In this document: positions 33,527-45,084 of the stretch, one piece after another | Layout of the letters: every line of letters begins with the position of its first letter | Numbering within the stretch: the stretch's first letter is position 1 | From: Ampullaceana balthica | Taxonomy: Eukaryota > Mollusca > Gastropoda > Lymnaeidae | DNA: 64,000 nucleotides | Direction of reading: 5' to 3' | NCBI GenBank assembly: GCA_944989445.1 | Contig: CALYLW010001394.1 | Location: 1-64,000 of the forward strand | Program-made: the position numbers and the translations under genes | The notes under the pieces: model-generated | Seen by the model: the letters and a program-made list of their open reading frames with translations, nothing else | The model's database searches: none | What the model was told of the DNA's origin: nothing

Positions 33527-34455
33527 CTAGTAGTGACATATGCATCGTTATGATTGTCTGTGCTAGTAGTGACATATGCAACGGTATTATTGTCTGTGCT
33601 AGTAGTGACATATGCATCGTTATGATTGTCTGTGCTAGCAGGGACATATGCATCGTTATGATTGTCTGTGCTAGTAGTGACATATGCAACGGTATTATTG
33701 TCTGTGCTAGTAGTGACATATGCAACGGTATTATTGTCTGTGCTAGTAGTGACATATGCAACGGTATTATTGTCTGTGCTAGTAGTGACATATGCAACGG
33801 TATTATTGTCTGTGCTAGTAGTGACATATGCAACGGTATTATTGTCTGTGCTAGTAGTGACATATGCAACGGTATTATTGTCTGTGCTAGTAGTGACATA
33901 TGCAACGGTATTATTGTCTGTGCTAGTAGTGACATATGCACCTGTATTATTGTCTGTGCTAGTAGTGACATATGCACGTTATGATTGTCTGTGCTAGTAG
34001 TGACATATGCACCTGTATTATTGTCTGTGCTAGTAGTGACATATGCAACGGTATTATGTCTGTGCTAGTAGTGACATATGCAACGGTATATTGTCTGTGC
34101 TAGTAGTGACATATGCAACGGTATTATTGTCTGTGCTAGTAGTGACATATGCAACGGTATTATTGTCTGTGCTAGTAGTGACATATGCACCTGTATTATT
34201 GTCTGTGCTAGTAGTGACATATGCATCGTTATGATTGTCTGTGCTAGTAGTGACATATGCACCTGTATTATTGTCTGTGCTAGTAGTGACATATGCAACG
34301 GTATTATTGTCTGTGCTAGTAGTGACATATGCAACGGTATTATTGTCTGTGCTAGTAGTGACATATGCAACGGTATTATTGTCTGTACTAGTAGTGACAT
34401 ATGCAACGGTATTATTGTCTGTGCTAGTAGTGACATATGCAACGGTATTATTGTC
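33527..34455. repeat. 36-bp minisatellite (GTGCTAGTAGTGACATATGC)
   Basis: About 26 copies of GTGCTAGTAGTGACATATGC followed by AACGGTATTATTGTCT. Alternative second halves, ATCGTTATGATTGTCT and ACCTGTATTATTGTCT, occur in scattered units; the order ACCTG, ATCG, ACCTG appears near 33940-34010 and again near 34190-34270. The first unit begins with the CTAGTAGT that is also the target duplication of the adjacent MITE. Period 36 opens frames on both strands; none is a gene. Confidence 0.97.
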
Positions 34456-35040
34456 TAAGCTACTAGTATTCTTGTCTATCTATAAATACCCATTGGAATA
34501 ATTGGGTCAAGAGAACACCTACACTCCCCCCACCTCTCCATGAAAGTAACGTATTTTAATCGTCCAAGTATCCCCATAAGTGGCAACCCCTCATCCCCTT
34601 TTCATGTGACCCTAACGCACACGTTTTTCACGCCCTTGAATTATATTAACAGGGTAGGACCACTCATGCAAAAGTGAAAAATGCACCCCTATGTAATTAC
34701 AATTTAAGTATTCTCAAAAATGGTAAAAGGCTTTTTATATTTTAAGCAAAAATAAAGGAAACCCGTAAAAAAACAAGTTTTTCACTATAAATCCCTTATG
34801 TACGAGACGTAACTAAAAGAATGTTCATTATAATACGCAGAGCAAGACCATCCAAAAATACAAAATTGCAGTTGTGTCGTAAAACATGTTTAATATAATG
34901 CGCACCGATCAGGAATATGTTTATAAAAAGAGTTGTCAATAAAATGCGCGACAGAAAGGTTGTTCAATATAATACGCACCGCGACGCTCTATCTCAAAAA
35001 ATAGCATGATACATAGGAATAAATAAAATAATCTAAAAAA
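34456..35040. other. Unique AT-rich DNA with a short degenerate repeat
   Basis: The phrase TTCAATATAATACGCACC occurs in degenerate form at about 34823, 34887 and 34965, giving three spaced copies. No gene. Confidence 0.5.
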
Positions 35041-35240
35041 TCAATAATTTAATTACAGTACATGCGATCGATCTGAAATTTTGATACATTGTTTTTATTA
35101 TTGGTACGAAACTGCCTGCAAAATTTCAGCTCGCTAGCTTACGAGCAAGTAGGTTAAAAATCGATCAAAAGTTTTTGCGACAAGCAAGGGTGGGCGGGCG
35201 GCCGCAGACACCACGAGTTAATATAAAGGATTTTAAAAAA
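35041..35240. repeat. Dispersed repeat copy related to 9949-10315
   Basis: AATTTAATTACAGTACATGC and CGATCGATCTGAAATTTTGA match the start of the repeats at 9949 and 10140. The rest differs: AAATTTCAGCTCGCTAGC and a GC-rich GGGTGGGCGGGCGGCCGC block then AATATAAAGG. The shared head with different tails suggests related but distinct subfamilies. Confidence 0.5.
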
Positions 35241-35741
35241 TAAATAATAAAAATAAATTTTGAAAAATCACTTATACAGTAAGTAACACAAATACTTGTA
35301 ACTAGATTTTGTTAAAAATGCTTCATTAATAAAACAGTTAACATCAGTTCATACTCAAACATTTTAAAAAAGGAACTTTTAGTTCAGAGAATTCAGTTTC
35401 CACCGTTGACGTATTTAAGTTGTTACTGAGTTCATACTCACATGCTAATGTAGCGAGGTTTGAGTTCATACTCACATGCTAATGTAGCGAGGTTTGAGTT
35501 GGAGCCAATTTCATTTTTGTTTTGAATTTCAAAACTTCCAAAGGTTCTAACTAATTTTTAAAAGAGAATAAACTTATGAAATTTCATTAGAAATGGTATC
35601 CACTGATTTTCCTTCCGTTAAAGGGCTTTCCAAATCTTTGCAATTTGCCAAAATCACAGAAGAACTAACATCTTTTAGTACATATTTATGATATAAAAAA
35701 CAAAAGTAAATATTGTGTTTTTGCAGCTGAGAACATCTTTG
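35241..35741. other. AT-rich flank of a hAT element; short 34-bp duplication
   Basis: At 35428-35495 a 34-bp unit with GAGTTCATACTCACATGCTA is present twice. A splice-acceptor-like TATTGTGTTTTTGCAG ends at about 35726, just before the hAT insertion. No exon can be proven. Confidence 0.45.
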
Positions 35742-35766
35742 TTCTAAAGCAGGGTTTCCTAACCAG

Positions 35767-35820
35767 TGGTGCATGCACCCCCAAGGGGTGCATGAGCAGG
35801 TTCCAGGGGGTGCATGAACC
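35767..35820. repeat. Left subterminal GGTGCATG repeats of the hAT element
   Basis: GTGGTGCATGCACCCCC, AAGGGGTGCATGAG and GGGGGTGCATGAACC follow the left terminal repeat. The first contains the palindrome GGTGCATGCACC. Such repeated subterminal motifs in hAT elements serve as transposase-binding sites; that role is inferred here. Confidence 0.8.
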
Positions 35821-36405
35821 ATTCAGAGAAAAAAAAGAAAAAGATGAAGAACAAAAAAAGAAGGAAGAAAAAAAAAGAAGAAGAAGGAAAAAAAATAAAG
35901 AAAAATTGATAATCTGAAAATGTAAACCATAAGCAAGGCATGCCGCGTTAAAAGGCGCCCATATACAACCTTTTTGATACTCGTTCACGCATCGTTCTGC
36001 GCATGTCGAAAATCAACGGAATTTTTTTTTCGCAAAATGAACGGTTCGCTCTACAAGTTCCTCGGAATTTTGCGTTTTAAGTCACAGTTTTCTAAAAAAT
36101 AATATAAATTTGTCATCAAATACGTCAGATATATGTCTTCCGGTGACCCTCTAACTGTTTTGAGAGGATGTAGACGTTGGGATTTTTTTTCCTTCACTTT
36201 TATTGCTCGGTACGCTGCAAAAGTCTTAAAAACGTTAATTGTAAGCCAATATTCGTCATTGAATTTCAATTTGAAACCTAAAATCTTGAGTGGAGCATCT
36301 AATTCCGGTCATTAAAAACATCAACTTCATCAGTTAAAAATTTGCCTGTGACTGGTACGACTTTCCGATTGTCATCACCCCCTCAAAATCGTTAATAAAT
36401 AATAA

Positions 36406-38115
36406 AAAAAGAGAGAGAGAGATGGAACACAAAAGCCTCAGTGCTTCCTCTGTGGAAAAATCCTGTACACTGACAACATGAAGCATGTTAGACTCCGAGA
36501 GCACTTGGGGAAAGTCCATCTATCCAATTCCAAGGACAGTGTTGAAGTCTTCAAGCAGAAGAGAGCTCGCTTCTTGACCTCAGGTACCTTGCAAAACCTT
36601 GGATTATCTTTGTCACAGAAACCTGCACTGGAGGCATCATTCAAGGCTACATATCTTATTGCAAAGAACAAGAAGCCCCACACCATTGGAGAACTTTGGT
36701 GAAGCCTTGTGCTCTGGAGATGGTGGAACTGATGTGTTGTCACCAGCAGAGGAAGCAGGTTGAGAAAGTTCCTTTGTCCAATGACACTATTCATTCCAGG
36801 ATTAGTGACATGGCTGCAGACATTCTGTATGAAGTCTTGTGTGAGATGAGAAGCAGTCCTTTTACATTTAGCATGCAGCTGGATGAATCCACTGATGTAG
36901 CACAATGCAGTGAGATTGTTATATTTCTGATATATCTCAGTGGATTGCTGAAGGAGGAATTTCTCTTTTGTAAGCCACTCCTAGCTACTACCAAAGCTGC
37001 TGATGTGCTGCAGCTAGTCAGGGCATTCTTCACTGAAAACCAGTTTGACTGGACTTCAAGAATTTCTTCAATTTGCACAGGTGGTGCTCCCACCATGCTC
37101 GGTAATAAGTCAGGATTTTCAGCACTGGTAAAGAAAGAAATTCCAGATATAGTCACTACACACTGTATCTTTCATCGTCAGGCCCTGGCATGCAAAACTC
37201 TACCTCCAACCTTGAAGTCAGTTCTTTCTACTGCAGTCTAAGTTGTAAATTTTATCCGCTCACATGCCTTGAACTACTGCCACTTCAAGTCATTCTGTCA
37301 GGAGGTGGTCTCTGAGCATGAAACTCTATTCTACCACACTGAGGTGCGCTGGTTGTCCAGGGGACGGATACTTTCTCGGTTAGTAAAACTGAGAGTGGAG
37401 CTTGCCATTTTCTTGCGAGAAAAAGAGAGTGACCTTGCTGACAAGTTTGACTGTCCAAATTTCATTCATTACTTGGCATATCTGGCTGACATCTTCACCA
37501 TCTTGAATGAGTTGAACACAAAGGACCTGCTGTGACTGTAATGGATGCTACTGTGAGATTGGCAGCCTTCCTAAACAAACTGCCACTATTCCAATGAAGA
37601 CTAGAAAAGTCCAACTTGACCAACTTTCCACTCTTGGATGAAGTTGTAATATCTGCTGCAGAAGGAAGCACTGAGGGATCACTGCCTGACAAAATCAAAG
37701 GGGAAATTTCAGAGCACCTTTCAACATTGCAAAAGTCCTTTGATGGGTATTTCTGTCAAGAAATTGCTAGGAAAGACCTTTTGACAACATTGATGACAGT
37801 GACCTTGCTAAAGATGACCTGATTGATTTGAGAACCAGAGAAGTACTGAGGAGTGCCTTCAGTTGCAATACATTGATTGAATTTTGGTGTGCCCAGCTAG
37901 ATTCCTACCCACAACTAGCCAAGAGGGCAGTACTGACTGTACCTCCATTTGCCACAACCTATCTCTGTGAAGCAGGATTCTCCACACCTATGACGATTAA
38001 AACCAAGGTAAGGAATAAGTTGAATGCAGAGGATGACATGAGAGTTGCTTTGTCCAAAACAGTCCCCAGATTGAAATCGCTGATTGATCATAAGAAGCAG
38101 CAGATCTCTCACTAA
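36406..38115 (+). pseudogene. Broken BED-finger hAT transposase (ZBED5/SCAND3/FAM200-like)
   Basis: Reading starts in frame 1 with a BED-type zinc finger: CFLCGK (C-x2-C, about 36442-36459) and HLGKVH (H-x4-H, about 36502-36519). The first in-frame ATG (36478) lies inside the finger, so the original start is lost. KKPHTIGE at about 36663-36690 precedes a frameshift near 36693. The next part (to 37241) carries LDESTDV (about 36880) and HCIFHRQAL (about 37160), family hallmarks including a catalytic-core acidic region. A nonsense TAA at 37239 breaks the frame, which resumes with EVRWLSRGR (about 37340). A second frameshift lies near 37523, a TGA near 37600, and a third frameshift near 37822. 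The C-terminal dimerisation region with LCEAGFS (about 37965) ends at TAA 38113. Related host genes in vertebrates derive from such transposases; this copy shows only decay, with three frameshifts and at least two nonsense codons. Confidence 0.92.
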
Positions 38116-38177
38116 ATTGCCCGTTGCCTATGGTCAAAACTGTTGTGTTCCTAAACATAGTTTATTATGCATTATGC

Positions 38178-38227
38178 ACGAGGGGGTGCATGAACTTTTT
38201 TGGGCATCTGAAGGGGTGCATGGACCC
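38178..38227. repeat. Right subterminal GGGGTGCATG repeats of the hAT element
   Basis: GAGGGGGTGCATGAAC and AAGGGGTGCATGGACCCC precede the right terminal repeat and match the motif on the left side, supporting the assignment of both ends to one element. Confidence 0.8.
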
Positions 38228-38247
38228 CAAAAGGTTAGGAACCACTG

Positions 38248-38474
38248 TTCTAAAGACAGGGCTGCAGTGTCAACAAGGTGGTAATAGAATTCAGATTAGT
38301 ATCTTTCCTGTGCATCCATTGTGGGCTTGCCCTGATTTTCATCAAATTGACTTCTTTTCCAACAAACTCCATGTCCTTGCATTGAGTCAAATTTTGTACC
38401 TGCATTTATTTCGGATGCCATTTGCAAGCATCAACAAGGATGACATTTGCCAGCATCAACAGGGATGGCATTAG
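38248..38474 (+). other. Right flank of hAT element; open frame of unclear meaning
   Basis: If the element and one target duplication are removed, a frame starting after the acceptor-like TTTTTGCAG at about 35726 would run through the duplication and on to a TAG near 38474, about 80 codons, ending within the first units of the 25-bp array. The protein text is non-repetitive up to about 38425, but I recognise no domain. This could be chance. The GGATGCCATTTGCAAGCATC at about 38414 is probably the founder sequence of the array. Confidence 0.25.
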
Positions 38475-41400
38475 CCACCAGCAACAAGGATGACATTTGC
38501 CAGCATCAACAAGGATGACATTTGCCAGCATCAACAAGGATGACATTTGCCAGCATCAACAAGGATGCCATTTGCCAGCATCAACAAGGACGACATTTGC
38601 CAGCATCAACAAGGATGCCATTTGCCAGCATCAACAAGGATGCCATTTGCCAGCATCAACAAGGATGCCATTAACCACCATCAACAAGGATGCCATTAGC
38701 CACCATCAACAAGGATGACATTAGCCACCATCAACAAGGATGGCATTAGCCACCATCAACAGGGATGGCATTAGCCACCATCAAAAAGGATGACATTATC
38801 CACCATCAACAAGGATGCCATTTGCCAGCATCAACAATGATGACATTAGCCACCATCAACAAGGATGCCATTAGCCACCATCAACAAGGATGGCATTAGC
38901 CACCATCAACAAGGATGACATTAGCCACCATCAACAAGGATGCCATTAGCCACCATCAACAAAGCTGGCACTAGCCACCATCAACAAGGATGACATTTGC
39001 CTGAATCAACAAGGATGACATTTGCCACATCAACAAGGATAAAATTTGCCACCATCAACTAGGATGGCATTTGCCACCATCAACAAGGATGGCATTAGCC
39101 ACCATCAACAAGGATGGCATTAGCCACCATCAACAAGGATGACATTAGCCACCATCAACAAGGATGCCATTAGCCACCATCAACAAAGCTGGCACTAGCC
39201 ACCATCAACAAGGATAACATTTGCCTGCATCAACAAGGATGACATTTGCCACCATCAACAAGGATACCATTTGCCACCATCAACAAGGATGACATTAGCC
39301 ACCATCAACTAGGATGACATTAGCCACCATCAACAAGGATGACATTTCCCACCATCAACAAGGATAACATTTGCCATCATCAACAAGGATTGCATTTGCC
39401 ACCATCAACAGGATGGCATTAGCCACCATCAACAAGGATGACATTAGCCACAATCAACAAGGATGACATTTGCCTGCATCAACAAGGATGACATTTGCCA
39501 CCATCAACAAGGATAACATTTGCTACCATCAACAAGGATGGCATTTGCCACCATTATCTAGGATGACATTTGCCACCATCAACAAGGATGACATTTGCCA
39601 ACATCAACTAGGATGACATTTGCCACCATCAACAAGGATGACATTTGCCTGCATCAACAAGGATGACATTAGCCACCATCAACTAGGATGACATTTGCCA
39701 CCATCAACAAGGATGACATTAGCCACCATCAACAAGGATGACATTTACCACCATCAACAAGGATGGCAATTGCCTCCATCAACTAGGATGACATTTGCCA
39801 ACATCAACAAGGATGACATTAGCCACTATCAACTAGGATGACATTAGCCACCATCAACTAGGATGACATTAGCCACCATCAACAAGGATGACATTTGCCT
39901 GCATCAACAAGGATGACATTTGCCACCATCAACAAGGATAACATTTGCTACCATCAACAAGGATGGCATTTGCCACCATTATCTAGGATGACATTTGCCA
40001 CCATCAACAAGGATGACATTTGCCAACATCAACTAGGATGACATTTGCCACCATCAACAAGGATGACATTTGCCTGCATCAACAAGGATGACATTAGCCA
40101 CCATCAACTAGGATGACATTTGCCACCATCAACAAGGATGACATTAGTCACCATCAACAAGGATGACATTTACCACCATCAACAAGGATGGCAATTGCCT
40201 CCATCAACTAGGATGACATTTGCCAACATCAACAAGGATGACATTAGCCACTATCAACTAGGATGACATTAGCCACCATCAACTAGGATGACATTAGCCA
40301 CCATCAACAAGGATGACATTTGCCACCATCAACAAGGATGATATTTGCCACCATCAACAAGGATGACATTTGCCACCATCAACTAGGATGACATTTGCCA
40401 CCATCAACAAGGATAACATTTGCCACCATCAACTAGGATGGCATTTGCCACCATCAACTAGGATGACATTTGCCACCATCAACTAGGATGACATTTGCCA
40501 CCATCAACAAGGATAACATTTGCCACCATCAACTAGGATGACATTTGCCACCATCAACTAGGATGACATTTGCCATCATCAACTAGGATGACATTTGCCA
40601 ACATCAACAAGGATGACATTTGCCACCATCAACAAGGATGACATTTGCCACCATCAACTAGGATGACATTTCCCACCATCAACAAGGATGACATTTGCCA
40701 CCATCAACAAGGATGACATTTGCCACCATCAACTAGGATGACATTTGCCACCATCAACAAGGATAACATTTGCCACCATCAACTAGGATGACATTTGCCA
40801 CCATCAACTAGGATGACATTTGCCACCATCAACTAGGATGACATTTGCCACCATCAACAAGGATAACATTTGCCACCATCAACTAGGATGACATTTGCCA
40901 CCATCAACTAGGATGACATTTGCCATCATCAACGAGGATGACATTTGCCAACATCAACAAAGGATGACATTTGTCACCATCAACAAGGATGACATTTGCC
41001 ACCATCAACTAGGATGACATTTGCCACCATCAACAAGGATGACATTTGCCACCATCAACAAGGATAACATTTGCCACCATCAACTAGGATGACATTTGCC
41101 ATCATCAACTAGGATGACAATTTGACAACATCAACAAGGATGACATTTGCCACCATCAACAAGGATGACATTTGCCACCATCAACTAGGATGACATTTGC
41201 CACCATCAACAAGGATGACATTTGCCACCATCAACAAGGATGACATTTGCCATCATCAACTAGGATGACAATTTGACAACATCAACAAGGATGACATTTG
41301 CCACCATCAACAAGGATGACATTTGCCACCATCAACTAGGATGACATTTGCCACCATCAACTAGGATGACATTTGCCATCATCAACGAGGATGACATTTG

Positions 41401-41735
41401 CCAACATCAACAAAGGATGACATTTGTCACCATCAACAAGGATGACATTTGCCACCATCAACTAGGATGACATTTGCCACCATCAACAAGGATGACATTT
41501 GCCACCATCAACAAGGATAACATTTGCCACCATCAACTAGGATGACATTTGCCATCATCAACTAGGATGACAATTTGACAACATCAACAAGGATGACATT
41601 TGCCACCATCAACAAGGATGACATTTGCCACCATCAACTAGGATGACATTTGCCACCATCAACAAGGATGACATTTGCCACCATCAACAAGGATAACATT
41701 TGCCACCATCAACAAGGATGGCATTAAATTGATTG
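38427..41735. repeat. 25-bp satellite (CCATCAACAAGGATGACATT) with higher-order repeats
   Basis: About 132 copies over 3.3 kb of a 25-bp unit, CCATCAACAAGGATGACATT plus TGCCA or AGCCA. Unit variants (CAACTAGG, GATAACATT, GATGGCATT, GCCTGCATC) mark position. Markers GCCTGCATC (39472 and 39897) and CCATTATCTAGG (39551 and 39976) are both exactly 425 bp apart, that is 17 units, showing a duplicated 17-unit block. Another block with CATCATCAACGAGG repeats at 40923 and 41376. The left edge favours AGCCACC units and the right part CAACTAGG units. Confidence 0.97.
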
Positions 41736-42530
41736 TCTGATCACAGATTCTTGATGTAATGTATAATGGAACTTCTCAAAACGTGTTATTGCCAATGGAA
41801 TATCATAAGTTTTGCCCCGCATGAGTTTACTAATGAGATTGACATGAGTTAATATCGTATACCATATCACGACAGAACAATACTAAATTTGAATAGTTGT
41901 AGTTACGTAAGTAGTCCAGGTGCTGGAACTCTTATTGAACTATCTATATCTTTGTTCTCGTAAATTTTAAGTAATGCATCATATATCTGACCGATTTTAT
42001 ACCTCAAAGGCTTTCCCACCTGGTTTCACTGCGACGTTTTAAGGTTAGTTCTTCAACGTTCTTTCAAAGAATGGCCCGTCTGAAGTTCGATGAAGAAAAA
42101 ATAACTACAATTTTCGGACAATATCAAAGAAGTTGACTAATTATAATGATGATTTTACCATATCATTTCTTACCAAGTTAAATGAGTGGCTACCACATGG
42201 TATAAACAACACAAAATTAATGTTTCTAATATTTGCTTTCACCCCACATGTTCTACTTTGATGCCCCCCTCCTTTCATTATCATATCATTGGCCTCTTAA
42301 GTGTTCCAAAGGTAATCTTTCAATCGGAAGAAAATCCCAAAAGTGTTCATGAATGTTGATGTCTTCTTGTTCAATCAACTTATATCTTTTAACGAATGTC
42401 ATTTGTTCTGTTTTATTTAAGTCAGGTTTGCAATCTAAATAACTGAGTAATATTTTAATTTATTTTTCACTTCACCTAATATGTCCCATTTGACATTATT
42501 TGCAAATAATTTAATGACGTCATTTTTGCA
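41736..42530. other. AT-rich unique DNA
   Basis: No gene, array or element end recognised. Confidence 0.5.
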
Positions 42531-42698
42531 TGGTCACCGGGTGACACCGTCTCAAGGGGTGACACAAAAACGTAAAATTCTGTATGTTCCCGTTATTTCG
42601 TACTGGCAGACTCGGAGGAAGTCTATGGGGTAAGTCGTAATGGGGGTGACATCATGAGCTAACGCCCTGTGTGCCACCAACCCTAGTGACGCCTCTAA
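42531..42698. mobile_element. Probable MITE fragment with GGCGTCACTAGGG end
   Basis: The right edge, reverse complemented, reads GAGGCGTCACTAGGGTTGGT, a form seen at ends of small non-autonomous DNA elements. Inside are CACCGGGTGACACC and AGGGGTGACAC, partly palindromic. The left end and a target duplication could not be defined. A similar TGGCGTCACTAG occurs at about 23672. Confidence 0.35.
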
Positions 42699-42992
42699 TC
42701 ATGTTCATACCCATTTTCTTTGCTATACCTAAATGCAAAACAGCTATCGCATAAGTTTGAAGATCGAAAATAACTGTTGACAAAACAGCGTCAAATGATG
42801 TGTTTCTGCATCTACAATCTTTGAGAAGTGTCATCTATTGTTTGCGAAGTTTAAATCCAACACTCAATTCAAGACATGACTTTTTGCTTTAAAATGTTTT
42901 TTGTAGTTTCATGACTTTTTAGGATTTGTACGATATGCTGCCAATCTCCATAAACATCGTTTGTTAACAAAGATGTAGCCACTGCAAACATT

Positions 42993-43004
42993 TTGCAGTA
43001 TAAA

Positions 43005-43037
<33 letters not shown>

Positions 43038-43289
43038 ACACACACACACACGCACACACACACGCACACACACACACAGACACACACACACGCACACACA
43101 CACACACGCACACACACACACGCACACACACACACAGACACACACACACGCACACACACACACGCACACACACACACACACACACGCACACACACACACA
43201 CACGCACACACACACACACACACACACACGCACGCACACCCACACACACACACGCACACACACACACACACACGCACGCATACACACAA

Positions 43290-43320
<31 letters not shown>

Positions 43321-43335
43321 CTCACACACACACAT
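42993..43335. repeat. (CA)n microsatellite with CG interruptions
   Basis: About 340 bp of CA dinucleotide repeat, broken by CGCA every 10-16 bases and by a few AGAC, CTCA and CCCA interruptions. Alternating purine-pyrimidine sequence of this kind can adopt Z-DNA. All frames are open on both strands; none is a gene. Confidence 0.98.
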
Positions 43336-43747
43336 GTTCTCTCCATTGCTAAGATGTCGTATATAATTGTTTGATTAGGACCTACGTCACAGCTCGTATC
43401 AGTATGAAAATCAAAGTTAAGACCGTTCTGTACTGTCCGCCGGTCTAAGTCTTAAAAATGTGGGGCAGTGAGGTCAATTTGTCCCCGGGCTCTGAAGTAC
43501 AGTGGCGCAAAAATGAGGCGTACAACGTTATATCATAGTACAATTTGATGAACAGGAAAGGGAAGAGGCGCCAATTTATTATTTTTAAATAATTTTTCAC
43601 TAGGCGCAAAATATCCTATAGTTGCGACGTAGAAAGAGCGATATAACCTCTCGTCAAGAAACTCACTGCGGCCCGGGTTAAAATCTAATTTTCGCTTCAT
43701 AATATAATAGTTAGGAATCGTCTGTTATTTAAAAGAATACTTTTATA
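43336..43747. other. Unique DNA left of the second hAT element
   Basis: GGCGCAAAAATGAGGCG and CTAGGCGCAAAATATC are similar short phrases. They may belong to an older element into which the hAT copy inserted, but its ends are not resolved. Confidence 0.4.
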
Positions 43748-43755
43748 CGCTATAC

Positions 43756-44873
43756 CAGGGGTGGCCATACCTGTAGTAAATGAGAGCCATTTTAATAATG
43801 TCTAAAATTGTTGAGAGCTGCATGGAAGCAACATAGTTCACACTCCAATCGCAATGAAAAATTGATTTAGTGATGTATTTTAAAAAAAAATATGTGTTAT
43901 TCGAATTTGTTAACAAATATTTAAAAATATAACATTTATAAATAGAAACACACAACATCTAGACTCATAATAATTATAGTTAACATTAATTGTTATGATT
44001 CTGCCGAGAAGTCTTTGAAATAACAAGTGTCTTTAAATCTGGTTGGTATCCGGTAATTGGGGTGCGAAAAAATTCTGCCAGATGCTGGTTACTAGTTACT
44101 TCTCAATGTTTTGCTTTATGAACTTTATTTTGGAGTACAATGATTCATTAAATGTTGTGTTATCAGTCGCCAAAGTCTGGAATTATTTACATCTATTATA
44201 GAAATTACTCCTCAGTATTATCCTTTAATAAAGCCCCCATCAGCACAAAATTGTTTACCACGAGCAATATTCCAAGCGATAGCATAACTTGTCTCAGTTA
44301 AAGTGACATTTTGTCTTTGCTGAAAGCTGAAAATAATATCTGCTGCTGACAAATTCCAGACTTCAACTCAGCAAGTTTGATTTTTCTCAATTCAGATTGC
44401 AGAGGATACTGCGATGCAAACTCTTTATGAATTTTTGATAATGTCACTTCTAGATTTGTAATTTGCTAGCTGTGTTTGACAGATCAAGCTCATGGTCTTT
44501 ATAAATGAATGCAAATTCTTCTTCTCATTGTGGTAGAAAACTTCTTTTTTATTCTGTATAGTTTCTATTCCTGCAACTCATTCCAATATTTAATGTAATT
44601 GTCATACTTCAACATGAGGATTTTACCAAAGCCTGAACCAAAATTTAATAGTTTACATCCCCAACCAACCAGAAACCAATCTCTTTCTTCAACTTTTAAA
44701 ATTTAAATCTAGCCTAATTTTTTCAATCCCTTGTGTCTATCAATGTTTTAAAATTATCATTTTATTAAATATATATATATTTCAAAGTTTTAAATTCAAA
44801 ACTTGTTCGGGAGCCGCAATGGGAACACAGAAGAGCCGCATGCGGCTCGCTAGCCGCCGTTTGGCCACCGTTG
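43756..44873 (-). mobile_element. Second decayed hAT element (1,118 bp)
   Basis: The left end is CAGGGGTGGCCATACCTG and the right end, reverse complemented, CAACGGTGGCCAAACGGCGG followed by GAGCCGCATGCGGCTC nearby. Exact 8-bp target duplications CGCTATAC lie at 43748-43755 and 44874-44881. GAGAGCC and GAGCCGC subterminal motifs occur at both sides. The orientation is set by a transposase remnant on the minus strand. At 1.1 kb it is internally deleted or heavily decayed. Confidence 0.88.
44215..44465 (-). pseudogene. N-terminal hAT transposase remnant (GTF2IRD2-like lineage)
   Basis: Reading leftward from about 44465 on the minus strand, a degenerate HYQK segment is followed by EFASQYPLQSELRKIKLAEL and then QQQILFSAFSKDKMSL, stopped by TAA at 44300-44298. 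Shifting by one base restores TETSYAIAWNIARGKQF and GGFIK. This order (short HYxxxH finger end, basic helix, QQ..F, then SYxIAWxIA..GKxF..G.FIK) is that of hAT transposases of the type domesticated in vertebrate GTF2IRD2. The catalytic and dimerisation parts expected to the left are not recognisable. Inactive. Confidence 0.7.
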
Positions 44874-44881
44874 CGCTATAC

Positions 44882-45084
44882 TATTAAAAAAGTATTTATT
44901 GCCTCATTTTAGGGACTTTAAAAAAAATCATCTTTTTAGGATCGCTCCTCCACATTTCCATCAAATGAATTTTGCGCCCCTCAATTTTTTTACTCCGTGC
45001 ATTTGCACGGAAAGACGGGGTGTTAGTCCGGTCCTGATATTAATATTTTAATAACCTGGCGATACTTCATTGTTGTTGATGGTG
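44882..45084. other. Right flank of second hAT element
   Basis: Contains TCCGTGCATTTGCACGGA, a near-perfect palindrome, at about 44994-45012, and TAGTCCGGTCCTG, whose complement CAGGACCGGACTA resembles a transposon end. No partner end proven. Confidence 0.4.

Larger units (their letters stand above)
35750..38247 (+). mobile_element. Complete but decayed hAT transposon (2,498 bp)
   Basis: Ends are CAGGGTTTCCTAACCAGTGG on the left and, reverse complemented from the right, CAGTGGTTCCTAACC, typical of hAT elements. Exact 8-bp target duplications TTCTAAAG lie at 35742-35749 and 38248-38255. Both subterminal regions carry repeated GGGGTGCATG motifs, which are likely transposase-binding sites. A single broken transposase occupies 36406-38115 on the plus strand. 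A purine-rich stretch at 35827-35905 fills the left untranslated part. The copy has all structural parts but cannot make a full protein, so it is no longer autonomous. Confidence 0.93.

Noticed and set aside
33527..34455. CRISPR-like array of 36-bp units
   Set aside because: There are no unique spacers between repeats and the genome is eukaryotic; it is a head-to-tail minisatellite.
42869..43352. Cys/Val-rich and His/Thr-rich frames
   Set aside because: Translations of the CA microsatellite.
43433..45036. Older element enclosing the second hAT copy (CCGCCGGTCTAAG left, CAGGACCGGACTAA right)
   Set aside because: Similarity of the two ends is only partial and no matching target duplication was found.
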